Source of the DNA: Terrirhizobium terrae
GTDB taxonomy: Bacteria; Pseudomonadota; Alphaproteobacteria; Rhizobiales; Rhizobiaceae
Reading direction: 5' to 3'
NCBI RefSeq assembly: GCF_030323265.1
Contig: NZ_CP104992.1
Span: 929,501-993,500 of the forward strand
Length of the DNA: 64,000 nt
The notes beneath the pieces were generated by a model, which searched no databases, was not told where the DNA came from, and was given only the letters and a program-made list of their open reading frames with translations. Made by a program: the position numbers and the translations under genes. Of the stretch, positions 27,934 through 36,290 are shown in pieces. The number at the start of each line of letters is the position of its first letter. The stretch's first letter is position 1.

Positions 27934-28525
27934 TTTCCTGCGCGAGGTCGGCGAGCGCCTGCAGCACCTCGGTGACCATCACGTCCTTGCGGACATTGCC
28001 CGAAATCACGGTCAGGTCGGCCTGTTCGTAGATCGGGTAGCGCTGGATCATCAGGTTTTCCAGCGTCTGTCTTGGATTTTCGGTCTTCAGCAGCGGCCGG
28101 TGGTCGCGGCGGTTGACGCGCTCCCACAGGACATCGAGATCGGCCTTGAGCCAGATCGATATGCCGCCGAGCTTGATCTGCTCCCGCGTTGCCTCGTTGA
28201 TGAAGGCGCCGCCGCCGGTCGACACGACCCGCGGCCCTTGCTTCAGCAACCGCTCCACCACACGCGTTTCCAGCGCCCGGAACTCCGTCTCGCCATATTG
28301 GGCGAAGAGTTCGGCAATTGTCATGCGGGAAACGGATTCGATCTCGGCATCGGTATCGATGAAGGGAATGCCCAGTGTCTGGGCGACAAGCCGACCGATG
28401 ACGGATTTCCCAGCCCCCATCAGGCCGACGAAAATCAGGTTACGGTTGCCGAGCGCTTCCCGCGCCTGATCCCGCAGAGGCCGATCCTGCGATGGCTGTT
28501 GCCCGACTGTTGCTACTTCACTCAT
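27920..28525 (-). CDS. aroK: shikimate kinase
   Basis: Phosphorylates shikimate at the 3-OH. It has 201 residues, including a 25-residue N-terminal extension before the P-loop GLMGAGKSVIG. DTDAEIE binds shikimate and Mg2+, STGGGAF is the second conserved glycine block, and the LID arginine is in RRDHRPLL. ATG 28525 (MSEVATVGQQ) is chosen; the in-frame upstream start at 28576 adds an unlikely leader. It is the first gene of the aroK-aroB-CorC cluster. Confidence 0.95.
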   Translation of the reverse strand: MSEVATVGQQPSQDRPLRDQAREALGNRNLIFVGLMGAGKSVIGRLVAQTLGIPFIDTDAEIESVSRMTIAELFAQYGETEFRALETRVVERLLKQGPRVVSTGGGAFINEATREQIKLGGISIWLKADLDVLWERVNRRDHRPLLKTENPRQTLENLMIQRYPIYEQADLTVISGNVRKDVMVTEVLQALADLAQESEAP

Positions 28526-28669
28526 GATGCCGTCCGTTCTTGCAAACGGTATCACCAAATGTTCATCCAGCGTCAAGCCACGGTTGCGGAGAGAGCGTCA
28601 AAGCTGCACATCTTGTCGATCTGTAAACCATTCGACGTATAGTGCGCGGGGAACGATACGGAGCTTTCC

Positions 28670-28834
28670 ATGCCGACACTTTTCCGCTTTCTCTTCATAC
28701 TGGCGCTGATCGCCGGCGTGATCTACGGCGGAATGGTCGCGCTCGTCGTGCTGGTGGAGCCCCGCGAGCGGGAGATCACCGTGCGCGTGCCATCCGAGCG
28801 ACTGAACCCGCCGGCTCCATCTACCCAACCGTGA
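28670..28834 (+). CDS. small single-pass membrane protein upstream of xerD
   Basis: A 54-residue frame: MPTLFRFLFILALIAGVIYG forms one membrane helix (about residues 4-30). It is followed by an acidic/basic segment (VEPREREITVRVPSERL) and a Pro-rich end. It has a GGAG site seven bases before ATG 28670 and ends 16 bases before xerD. The VPxER-like motif after the helix is familiar from a conserved rhizobial small protein in this position, but I know no function. Confidence 0.75.
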   Translation: MPTLFRFLFILALIAGVIYGGMVALVVLVEPREREITVRVPSERLNPPAPSTQP

Positions 28835-28850
28835 GCAAGGAACGTTCGCG

Positions 28851-29792
28851 ATGAGGGATCTTTCCGGCGCCCATATCGAAGCCTTTCTCGAAATGCTGAG
28901 CGCGGAACGCGGCGCTGCGGAGAACACACTTCTCTCTTACCGCCGCGATCTGGACGATCTTCACAAATTTCTGATCTCGGCAAAGACCTCCCCCTCAACG
29001 CTGAGAGCAACCACCTCTCGGCCTATCTGGCCCATCTCGGAAAGCGCGCCTTCGCCCCTCCTCCCAGGCCCGGCGGCTTTCGGCCATGCGGCAGTTCTAC
29101 AAGTTCCTCTATGCCGAAGGTCTGAGGAGCGACGACCCGACGGCGATCCTGGATGCGCCAAAAAGGGACGCGCCCTGCCGAAGAACATGAGCGAGGCGGA
29201 CGTGAGCCGACTTCTGGAGCGCGCAGCGTTGGAAGCGAACGAGCCGGGAGACGGCAGCTTGACGCGCCTGCGCATGCTGGCCTTGCTCGAACTGCTCTAT
29301 GCCACCGGCATGCGCGTCAGCGAGCTCGTATCCCTGCCGTTGAAGGTGCTGGAGCAAGAAGGCCGGTTTCTGATGATCCGCGGCAAGGGCAACAAGGAGC
29401 GCGTGGTCCCGCTGTCGCGCTCCGCCATCACGGCACTTGCCGCCTATGGTGAGGCCAAGCGCGCCGCGGAGGGCGATGCGGAGGAAAGCCCGTGGCTGTT
29501 CCCATCCTATGGCAGCGCCGGATATCTGCCGCGTCAGGTCTTTGCCCGAGACCTCAAGGGGCTTGCCGCACGCGCCGGCCTGAAAACCTCGGCGATCTCG
29601 CCGCATGTGATGCGTCATGCCTTTGCCAGCCACCTTCTGGCAAACGGCGCGGATCTGCGTGTCGTGCAGGAACTGCTTGGACATTCGGACATTTCCACCA
29701 CCCAGATATACACACATGTGTTGGAGGAAAGGCTCCGCCAACTAGTCGAATCACATCACCCCCTTGCAAAAGAGGCCAAAAACCGGGAATAG
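28851..29792 (+). CDS. xerD: site-specific tyrosine recombinase, XerD-like, with three compensating indels
   Basis: Chromosome-dimer resolution recombinase. All catalytic residues are intact: Arg in [21 protein letters not shown] (HxxR), [12 protein letters not shown] (His and nucleophile Tyr). The N-terminal SAM-like domain starts normally but is scrambled over about residues 46-105. Reading in three frames recovers the true sequence: one base missing near 28985 (then [20 protein letters not shown]), one near 29056 (then [19 protein letters not shown]) and one in the A run at 29160-29164 ([11 protein letters not shown]). The three losses cancel, so the frame appears open. This is almost certainly sequence error. 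It could be called XerC, but position and pattern favour XerD. Confidence 0.87.
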   Translation: MRDLSGAHIEAFLEMLSAERGAAENTLLSYRRDLDDLHKFLISAKTSPSTLRATTSRPIWPISESAPSPLLPGPAAFGHAAVLQVPLCRRSEERRPDGDPGCAKKGRALPKNMSEADVSRLLERAALEANEPGDGSLTRLRMLALLELLYATGMRVSELVSLPLKVLEQEGRFLMIRGKGNKERVVPLSRSAITALAAYGEAKRAAEGDAEESPWLFPSYGSAGYLPRQVFARDLKGLAARAGLKTSAISPHVMRHAFASHLLANGADLRVVQELLGHSDISTTQIYTHVLEERLRQLVESHHPLAKEAKNRE

Positions 29793-29855
29793 AGGCCCAC
29801 TTGAAAATGGGAACGCGGCGTTCCCGACGTAAAGACAAACGGGAAACCGGATCTC

Positions 29856-30809
29856 ATGCAGACTTATCTCGATTTCGAAAAGCCCATCTCGGACCTCGAG
29901 GGAAAGATTCACGAGCTGAAAAAGCTTGCTGCTGAAGACGAAAGCATCGACACGTCGGACGAGATCACCCGGCTTGAAGTGCGCGTCAAGGAAGCGACCC
30001 GCGACATCTATTCCAAGCTCGGCGCCTGGGAGAAGACGCAGGTTGCCCGCCATCCGCAGCGTCCGCACTTCGTCGATTATGCCGCTCACCTGTTCACCGA
30101 GTTCACGCCGCTTGCCGGCGACCGCAATTTTGGTGAAGACGCCGCCATCCAGGCGGGCCTCGCCCGCTTCAACGGCATGCCGGTCGCCCTGATCGGCCAG
30201 GAAAAGGGCAGCGACACCAAGACCCGCCTCAAGCACAATTTCGGTAGCCCGCGCCCCGAAGGCTATCGCAAGGCGATCCGCGTGATGGAAATGGCCGACC
30301 GTTTCGGCCTGCCGATCATCAGCCTCGTCGACACGGCAGGCGCCTATCCGGGCGTCGGCGCCGAAGAGCGCGGCCAGGCGGAAGCCATCGCCCGCTCGAC
30401 GGAAATGTGCCTCGGCGTCAAGGTTCCGATGATCTCCATGGTCATCGGCGAAGGCGGATCCGGCGGCGCGATCGCGATCGCCACCGGCAACCGCGTCTAC
30501 ATGCTCGAGCACGCGATCTACTCGGTCATCTCGCCGGAAGGTGCAGCCTCCATCCTGTGGCGCGATTCCACCCGCGCCCGCGAAGCGGCAACCAACATGA
30601 AGATCACCGCCGAAGACCTGAAGGGCCTCGGCATCATCGACGAAATCATCCCGGAACCGATCGGCGGTGCCCATCGCGAGCCGGTGACCGTCATGAACGC
30701 CGCCGGCAAGGTTATCGCCTCGGCCCTGCAGGACCTGGGCAAGCTGTCCGGAGAAGAAGTTCGCGCCGCACGCCGCCAGAAATTCCTCGATATCGGCCGC
30801 AATCTCTAA
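29856..30809 (+). CDS. accA: acetyl-CoA carboxylase carboxyltransferase subunit alpha
   Basis: Carboxyltransferase alpha subunit, first committed step of fatty acid synthesis. It has 317 residues. The N-terminal coiled helix (MQTYLDFEKPISDLEGKIHE) is standard. The crotonase-like core has FGSPRPEGYRKAIRVM, LVDTAGAYPGVGAEERGQ, GEGGSGGAIAIATG and YSVISPEGAASILW. It lies 63 bases after xerD, an arrangement common in rhizobia. A weak terminator-like hairpin follows. Confidence 0.97.
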   Translation: MQTYLDFEKPISDLEGKIHELKKLAAEDESIDTSDEITRLEVRVKEATRDIYSKLGAWEKTQVARHPQRPHFVDYAAHLFTEFTPLAGDRNFGEDAAIQAGLARFNGMPVALIGQEKGSDTKTRLKHNFGSPRPEGYRKAIRVMEMADRFGLPIISLVDTAGAYPGVGAEERGQAEAIARSTEMCLGVKVPMISMVIGEGGSGGAIAIATGNRVYMLEHAIYSVISPEGAASILWRDSTRAREAATNMKITAEDLKGLGIIDEIIPEPIGGAHREPVTVMNAAGKVIASALQDLGKLSGEEVRAARRQKFLDIGRNL

Positions 30810-30814
30810 AAATC

Positions 30815-30843
30815 GGCGAGCCGCGAGGCGGCTTGCCAATTTC
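30815..30843 (+). terminator. possible terminator after accA
   Basis: GGCGAGCCGC/GCGGCTTGCC stem (one G-U pair) with a GAG loop, followed by AATTTC. The T-tract is poor, so termination is uncertain. Confidence 0.45.
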
Positions 30844-30987
30844 GGCCACATTGCTCATAACACTGCCTGCAGAGGGTTTTACTGGACAGCCAATTTTTAG
30901 CGGTTAAGAAGATGTAAAGATTACCGCTTTATTATTGCACACCTCTGCCCCGGTTTTGATGCCGAACTAGATATGTGGTCCGTTACG

Positions 30988-32271
30988 ATGCGTCTGAAGC
31001 ACATCGCCTTCGCTCTTCTGGTTGCAACAGCCCTCACCGGCTGCAACGACACCCTTGATTCCGCCACCGGCGTCGACATTTCCAAGGTCAAGAACAAGGT
31101 TGAACAGCCGCTTTCGGCCAAGGTCGTCGCGGATATGCAGGCAAAGAACATGCCTCGCACGTCGCCGATCATGATCCGCATCTACAAGGAAGAGGGCAAG
31201 CTCGAGATCTGGAAGGCGAAGGCGGACAACCGCTTCGACATGATCCGCAGCTACGACATCTGCGCCTGGTCCGGCAAGCTCGGCCCCAAGGTCAAGGAAG
31301 GCGACCGCCAGGCGCCCGAAGGTTTCTACAGCCTGACGCCGGCGCATCTGAACCCGAATTCCAAATATTATCTCGCGATCAACACCGGCTTTCCGAACCG
31401 TTACGATGCCGCCAACGGCCGCAGCGGTTCGAACCTGATGATCCACGGCGCCTGCTCGTCCTCCGGCTGCTATTCGATGACCGACGAGCAGATCCTCGAG
31501 ATCTACGCCTTCGCGCGCGACGCCTTCAAGGGCGGCCAGACGGCGGTCCAGCTGCAGGCCCTGCCCTTCCGCATGACCGCCGAGAACATGGCACGCCACC
31601 GCGAGAGCGAGCACTACGACTTCTGGAAGATGATCAAGGTCGGCTACGACAATTTCGAAGTCACCAAGCGTCCGCCGGAAGTGGCCGTCTGCGGCAAGAA
31701 ATACACATTTAACCAGCAGGCAAGCGGACCGGTGAATGCCGCAGCCGCCTGCCCGGAAATGTCGACGCCGCCGGCGCTGGTCTCCGCACTGTCGACCTAT
31801 AACAAGACTTACGACGTCGCTTACGAAAAGGCCGTCGACAAGCTTGGCTCCAAGGTCTGGTACGAACCCAGCGAAGCCGAGCGCAAGGCTGTCGTTGCCG
31901 AAAAGCGCAAGGGCCGTGAACTGGCCTATGCCCCGACTGGCACCTCGCTGGCAGCCGGCAAGCTGATGTCCCAGTCAGAATTCCAGGCGATGATGGAAAA
32001 GCGCATGGCCGCAGGCCAGCCGAAACCCGCATCGACGCAGCTCGCTTCCGTCTCCTCCTCGCCCCGCCCGGCAACGGCTGCAGAGCGCATGAAGCAGGAT
32101 CGCCTGCCGACCGCCAGCACGCCGCAGGCTGCCACGCCTACCGTGGAAACGGCCGAAGGCCGGACCTCCGCCGTGCCGGTTCCAGAACAGAACCCGTTAG
32201 CCTACGCCGCTCCTGCGGCCCCGGTCGGCGAAGCCAAGAAGCCGTTCTGGAAGTTCTGGGACAAGCAGTGA
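30988..32271 (+). CDS. L,D-transpeptidase (YafK-like) lipoprotein
   Basis: A 427-residue predicted lipoprotein: MRLKHIAFALLVATALTGC gives a lipobox (LTGC) and acylated Cys19. The YkuD domain (about 50-210) carries the catalytic Cys in HGACSSSGCYSMT. This is the YafK-type arrangement that in E. coli cleaves or forms links between peptidoglycan and lipoprotein. The last 180 residues are Ala/Pro/Thr-rich and probably disordered, ending in an aromatic-basic patch (KKPFWKFWDKQ). ATG 30973 is an alternative start, five codons upstream. It overlaps the TusA-like gene by 4 bases. Confidence 0.85.
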   Translation: MRLKHIAFALLVATALTGCNDTLDSATGVDISKVKNKVEQPLSAKVVADMQAKNMPRTSPIMIRIYKEEGKLEIWKAKADNRFDMIRSYDICAWSGKLGPKVKEGDRQAPEGFYSLTPAHLNPNSKYYLAINTGFPNRYDAANGRSGSNLMIHGACSSSGCYSMTDEQILEIYAFARDAFKGGQTAVQLQALPFRMTAENMARHRESEHYDFWKMIKVGYDNFEVTKRPPEVAVCGKKYTFNQQASGPVNAAAACPEMSTPPALVSALSTYNKTYDVAYEKAVDKLGSKVWYEPSEAERKAVVAEKRKGRELAYAPTGTSLAAGKLMSQSEFQAMMEKRMAAGQPKPASTQLASVSSSPRPATAAERMKQDRLPTASTPQAATPTVETAEGRTSAVPVPEQNPLAYAAPAAPVGEAKKPFWKFWDKQ

Positions 32272-32516
32272 TAATCGAGACCGATGGCGTCTACGACTTG
32301 CGGGGGCTGAAATGCCCTCTGCCGGTGCTGAAGACACGTCGCCGCCTGAAATCACTCGAGACGGGCGATCGCCTGACGATCGAGACGAGCGATCCGCTCG
32401 CCGGCATCGACATTCCGCATTTCTGCAATCAGGAAGGCCATGAGCTGGTCGAGGCGCTGAAGACGCCGGACGGCCATCGCTTCGTCATCCGCAAAGGCCT
32501 GTCGGCCGAGGGCTGA
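32268..32516 (+). CDS. TusA/SirA-family sulfurtransferase protein
   Basis: An 82-residue sulfur-carrier protein. The CPxP motif is intact in LKCPLPVLK, with the persulfide-forming Cys near residue 16. The IETSDPLAGIDIPHFCNQEGHEL segment is typical of TusA-like proteins. TusA members pass sulfur to tRNA thiolation or molybdenum cofactor enzymes; which one applies here is unknown. It starts at GTG 32268, overlapping the preceding stop (GTGA), so its translation is coupled to the L,D-transpeptidase gene. Confidence 0.86.
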   Translation: MIIETDGVYDLRGLKCPLPVLKTRRRLKSLETGDRLTIETSDPLAGIDIPHFCNQEGHELVEALKTPDGHRFVIRKGLSAEG

Positions 32517-32519
32517 CGA

Positions 32520-33699
32520 TCAGCGCCGGAAGCCCGGCACCGCCAGCGGATTATCCTCCAGCGCCGCGCGATCGGGACGATCGAGCCGCGGATCACCGGT
32601 GAAGGCGGCGAACAGGTCGGAGACGAACTCTTCCTCCAGCCCCTTGGTGATCAGCACCATCCGCGTCTTCTCATCCGACCCCGCCGGCCAATGCGGCAGA
32701 CGCTGCGGCGGGTGGAAGATCGCCTGCACGCCATGCAGGACGAGCGGCCGCCCGGGATTGTCCGACAGTTTCACGATCGCCTTCATCCGCAACAGCTTCT
32801 CGCCATGCGCCGACCGCAGCAGGTCGATGAACATATCGATCGCCATCGGATCGATCGGCCGGTCATGGACGATCGAAAAGGACCGGATATCGGCCCCGTG
32901 GCGGCTCACATCGTGAGTATGGTGGCGGCCATCGTGATGGTGTTCGTGATCGTGCCCATGATGATGATCGTGGTGGCCGTGGTGATGCTTGCCATGGCCA
33001 TGGTCGTGATGCGCATCGGCTGCCATCTCGTCGCGCAGCCAGCGGTCCACATCGGCAATCTTGTTCGACGGATCGTAGAGACCGTTTTCCAGGATCGCCA
33101 GACTGCCGGCAGAAGCATCGTCGCCATCCGTTGCCGGCGCACGCGGATTGAGCGCCGCAAGCCTTGCCCGAAGCGCAGAGAGCTGCTCGGCGCTGGCAAG
33201 CGTCTGCTTCGACACGACGAGCCGGTCGGCGACAGCCACCTGCTTCACCGCCTCGTCATGCGCGTCGAGCGTCGCGAGGCCGTTGACCGCATCGACGACG
33301 GTGACCACGCCTTCAAGCTCGAAATTCTGGGCGATGACGGGATTGCCCATGACCGATTGCATGACGGGCGCGGGATCGGCAAGCCCCGTCGTCTCGATCA
33401 CCACCCGCGTCACGCGCTTTGCACGCCCCGTCTGGAATGCGTCGATCATCGAGGCCAGCGTATCGACCAGTTCGCCGCGCACGGTGCAGCAGAGGCAGCC
33501 GTTCGACAGCTCGACCAGCGAGATCCCCCGAGGCCTCGACGAGCAGGTTGTCGATGCCGACCTCACCGAACTCGTTGATGATGACGGCGATGTCCTTCGC
33601 CGCCGGATCACGCAGCATGCGGTTGAGCAGCGTCGATTTGCCGGCACCGAGAAACCCGGTGATGATGGAGACCGGTATGCGGTCCTGCCCGTAGGCCAT
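32520..33699 (-). pseudogene. CobW/COG0523 family GTPase (metal chaperone), frameshifted as read
   Basis: A G3E-family GTPase of about 393 residues when repaired. In the first frame, ATG 33699 gives MAYGQDRIPVSIITGFLGAGK (Walker A) and INEFGEVGIDN. The second frame continues with LVELSNGCLCCTVRGEL, carrying the CxCC metal motif, then ETTGLADPAPV, a long His/Asp/Gly-rich metal-binding linker (about 33 residues, around 32905-33005) and the CobW C-terminal domain. The switch is near 33522-33528 in a G run. COG0523 proteins with such linkers often handle zinc; a B12 role is not implied. It starts 12 bases after the D,D-carboxypeptidase gene. Confidence 0.87.
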
Positions 33700-33711
33700 G
33701 GGATATTCCAA

Positions 33712-34809
33712 TCAGAAGGTGGGGCGCGGCACCGGGACCGGGATATTCGCGTAGGTCTTGTTGCCGATCGTCGTCGGCTCCGGCTCGCTGCCCGGGATCA
33801 GACCTGCGAAGCTGTATTGCGGCGGTCGCGTCATCTCATGGATATAGGGCGAATGCAGCACGGTCCGGCCGGCATCGTCGCGGCCTTCGCTGCGAACCTT
33901 GGCAGCCTTCGGATTGCAGATGTCCTGGCTGATGTCGTTGACATTGGCCGTGTCGCCATAGGGCGCCAGCGACGAGAGCGGCGCGCCCTGGCCGGCAGTT
34001 GAGGTGAGCCCCTGCTGCAGCAGATTGGCGGAATCATCCGCGCGTCCTGCAAGACTGTCTGCACCCAGCACAACCGAAATCACGGTGCGGCCATTGCGGG
34101 TGGCGGACGAGACCTGGTTGAAACCGGATGCGCAGATAAAGCCCGTCTTCATCCCGTCGGCGCCATCGAAGCGACCGATCAACGTGTTGAAGTTGGGATA
34201 CTGCTTCTTGCCGGTATCGATACCTTCGATAGTGAAATAGCCCGCATATTGCGGATATTCGGCTTTGATGTGCAGTGCCAGGATGCCGAGGTCTCGCGCG
34301 GTCGTATACTGGCCCTTGCCGGGCAGGCCGTGCGGATTGATGAAATGCGTCGACGCCATGCCGAGGCGCTTGGCCTCCGCATTCATCATGGCAACGAACT
34401 GGTCTGTCGATCCGCCCACCGTCTCGGCAACGGCTACCGCGATATCATTGGCGGATTTTACGAGCAGGATCTTCAGGGCGCTGTCCAGCGTGAGCTTGGA
34501 GCCGGGTCTGAAATACATCTTGCTGGCTGGCTCGTCGGCAGCCTTCTTGCTCATCACAACGGTACTGTCGAGCGACAGGCGACCGCTGTTGATCGCGCGG
34601 AACGTGACATAGGCCGTCATCAATTTCGTCAGCGAGGCCGGATACCATTTCCGGAAAGCGTCCTGATGCGCGATGACCCGGCCGGTATTGGCGTCGATCA
34701 GCATGCGCGGATTGGCGGAAGCGCCGGTCGCGGAAGCAACGATACCAAACGCCGCCACGAGGCAGGCTATCCGTCTGGCGGTACGGTGGCGAATATTCGA
34801 ATGCGGCAA
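33712..34809 (-). CDS. serine-type D-alanyl-D-alanine carboxypeptidase
   Basis: A low-molecular-weight penicillin-binding protein of 365 residues, trimming the terminal D-Ala of peptidoglycan pentapeptides in the periplasm. The signal peptide ends at about ASA. Active-site motifs are in order: SLTK (nucleophile Ser, about residue 59), SAN in LLVKSANDIAV, and KTG in DGMKTGFICASG. The C-terminal part after about residue 270 is Pro-rich and shorter than the usual DacA membrane anchor, so attachment is unclear. Co-directional with, and just upstream of, the COG0523 gene. DacC/DacF-like naming is possible. Confidence 0.9.
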   Translation of the reverse strand: MPHSNIRHRTARRIACLVAAFGIVASATGASANPRMLIDANTGRVIAHQDAFRKWYPASLTKLMTAYVTFRAINSGRLSLDSTVVMSKKAADEPASKMYFRPGSKLTLDSALKILLVKSANDIAVAVAETVGGSTDQFVAMMNAEAKRLGMASTHFINPHGLPGKGQYTTARDLGILALHIKAEYPQYAGYFTIEGIDTGKKQYPNFNTLIGRFDGADGMKTGFICASGFNQVSSATRNGRTVISVVLGADSLAGRADDSANLLQQGLTSTAGQGAPLSSLAPYGDTANVNDISQDICNPKAAKVRSEGRDDAGRTVLHSPYIHEMTRPPQYSFAGLIPGSEPEPTTIGNKTYANIPVPVPRPTF

Positions 34810-34961
34810 GGTAGTTCCTCGTCTCGATGTTAACGAGTGGGGCCATTAGATGGCCTATATGACGAAGCAATGGCAAAGAAGATTGATTACGTCAATCTGT
34901 GCAGGCAGTATCGCTGAAGGAGAAGAGTCATAACCGCGTGAAGCCACTGATAGGATAAACA

Positions 34962-36125
34962 ATGCCGATATTGAACCGCGCTGCCGAACTTCAGGGCGAA
35001 GTGACGGAGTGGCGACGATTTCTCCATCAAAACCCCGAAATTCTCTATGACGTCGACAACACCGCGGCTTTCGTGGCGGAAAAACTGCGCGAGTTCGGCG
35101 TAGATGAAATCGTCACCGGCATCGGCCGCACCGGCGTCGTCGGCATCATCCGCGGCAAGGGCGAAGGCGCCCGTACGATCGGCCTGCGCGCCGACATGGA
35201 CGCCCTGCCGCTGACCGAGGTGACCGGCAAGCCCTATGCTTCGACCATTCCCGGCGCCATGCACGCCTGTGGCCACGACGGCCACACATCCATGCTGCTG
35301 GGTGCCGCGAAATATCTCTCCGAGACCCGCAATTTCAACGGCAGCGTGGCGCTGATCTTCCAGCCGGCCGAAGAAGGCGGTGCCGGCGCGCTTGCCATGG
35401 TCGAGGACGGCATGATGGAGCGCTTCGGCATCGACGAGGTCTACGGCATGCACAACATGCCGGGAATTCCGCTCGGCCAGTTCGCCATCCGCAAGGGCGG
35501 CATCATGGCGGCGCCCGACCGTTTCACCATCACCATCAGCGGGCGCGGTGGGCATGCCGCGCAGCCCCACAAGACGATCGACCCGATCTTCATCGGCTCG
35601 CAGCTGGTCGGCAGCCTGCAGGCGATCGCCGCACGCAATTCCGATCCGGTCCAGTCGGTGGTGATTTCCGTTACCCGCTTCGATGCCGGTACGACCCACA
35701 ACATTATCCCCGACAAGGCGACGATCATGGGCACGGTGCGCACGCTAAGTGAAGAAACCCGCGATCTTGCCGAAAACCGCATCCGCCAGATCGTCGAAGG
35801 CATTGTCGGCGCCCATGGCGCGGAGGCGACCATAGACTACTACCGCCAGTGCCCCGTCACCTTCAACCACGACCTGGAGACCGATCACGCGATCAGCGTC
35901 GCGACGGAAGTCGTCGGCACGAACAATGTCGACCCCAACGTGGACCCGACCATGGCCGGCGAGGATTTTGCCTTCATGCTGAAGAAGCGCCCCGGCGCCT
36001 TCATCTTCATCGGCAACGGCGAGACCGCGCCACTCCACAACCCCCATTACGATTTCGACGACGAGGCTATCGCCTACGGCATTTCCTATTGGGTGCGTCT
36101 GACGGAGAAACGCCTGACGGAGTAA
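34962..36125 (+). CDS. M20-family amidohydrolase (hippurate hydrolase/N-acyl amino acid amidohydrolase type)
   Basis: A 387-residue cytoplasmic dinuclear metallopeptidase-fold enzyme. Metal ligands are seen in HACGHDGHTSM (about 100-110), QPAEEGGAGA (general base Glu), MHNMPG and the C-terminal PLHNPHYDF. The lid domain with SGRGGHAAQPH is the M20D dimerisation and substrate-contact segment. The family removes acyl groups from amino acids such as hippurate or indole-3-acetyl conjugates; the real substrate is unknown. A promoter must lie in the 152-base divergent gap before it. Confidence 0.9.
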   Translation: MPILNRAAELQGEVTEWRRFLHQNPEILYDVDNTAAFVAEKLREFGVDEIVTGIGRTGVVGIIRGKGEGARTIGLRADMDALPLTEVTGKPYASTIPGAMHACGHDGHTSMLLGAAKYLSETRNFNGSVALIFQPAEEGGAGALAMVEDGMMERFGIDEVYGMHNMPGIPLGQFAIRKGGIMAAPDRFTITISGRGGHAAQPHKTIDPIFIGSQLVGSLQAIAARNSDPVQSVVISVTRFDAGTTHNIIPDKATIMGTVRTLSEETRDLAENRIRQIVEGIVGAHGAEATIDYYRQCPVTFNHDLETDHAISVATEVVGTNNVDPNVDPTMAGEDFAFMLKKRPGAFIFIGNGETAPLHNPHYDFDDEAIAYGISYWVRLTEKRLTE

Positions 36126-36194
36126 CGAGGCCGGGCGGATCCCCGCAAAAGGGCTTGGCTAATCCAGCCGGCTTTTGTATGGGTGGCATCAAGT

Positions 36195-36271
36195 GGTCCC
36201 ATAGCTCAGTAGGATAGAGCGCAGGATTCCTAATCCTGAGGCCGATGGTTCGAATCCATCTGGGATCACCA
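36195..36271 (+). tRNA. tRNA-Arg (anticodon CCT)
   Basis: A 77-base cloverleaf. The acceptor stem GGTCCCA/TGGGATC (one G-U) has discriminator A and an encoded CCA. The D arm is AGCTC...GAGC, the anticodon stem-loop CAGGA-TTCCTAA-TCCTG puts CCT at the anticodon, and the T arm has GGTTCGAATCC. Decodes AGG. Confidence 0.96.
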
Positions 36272-36290
36272 CCATTTCCGTCAAAATCCG

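Noticed and set aside
32905..33005. His-rich stretch as an artificial tag or vector sequence
   Set aside because: An irregular His/Asp/Gly/Glu mix inside a COG0523 GTPase is the family's natural metal-binding linker.
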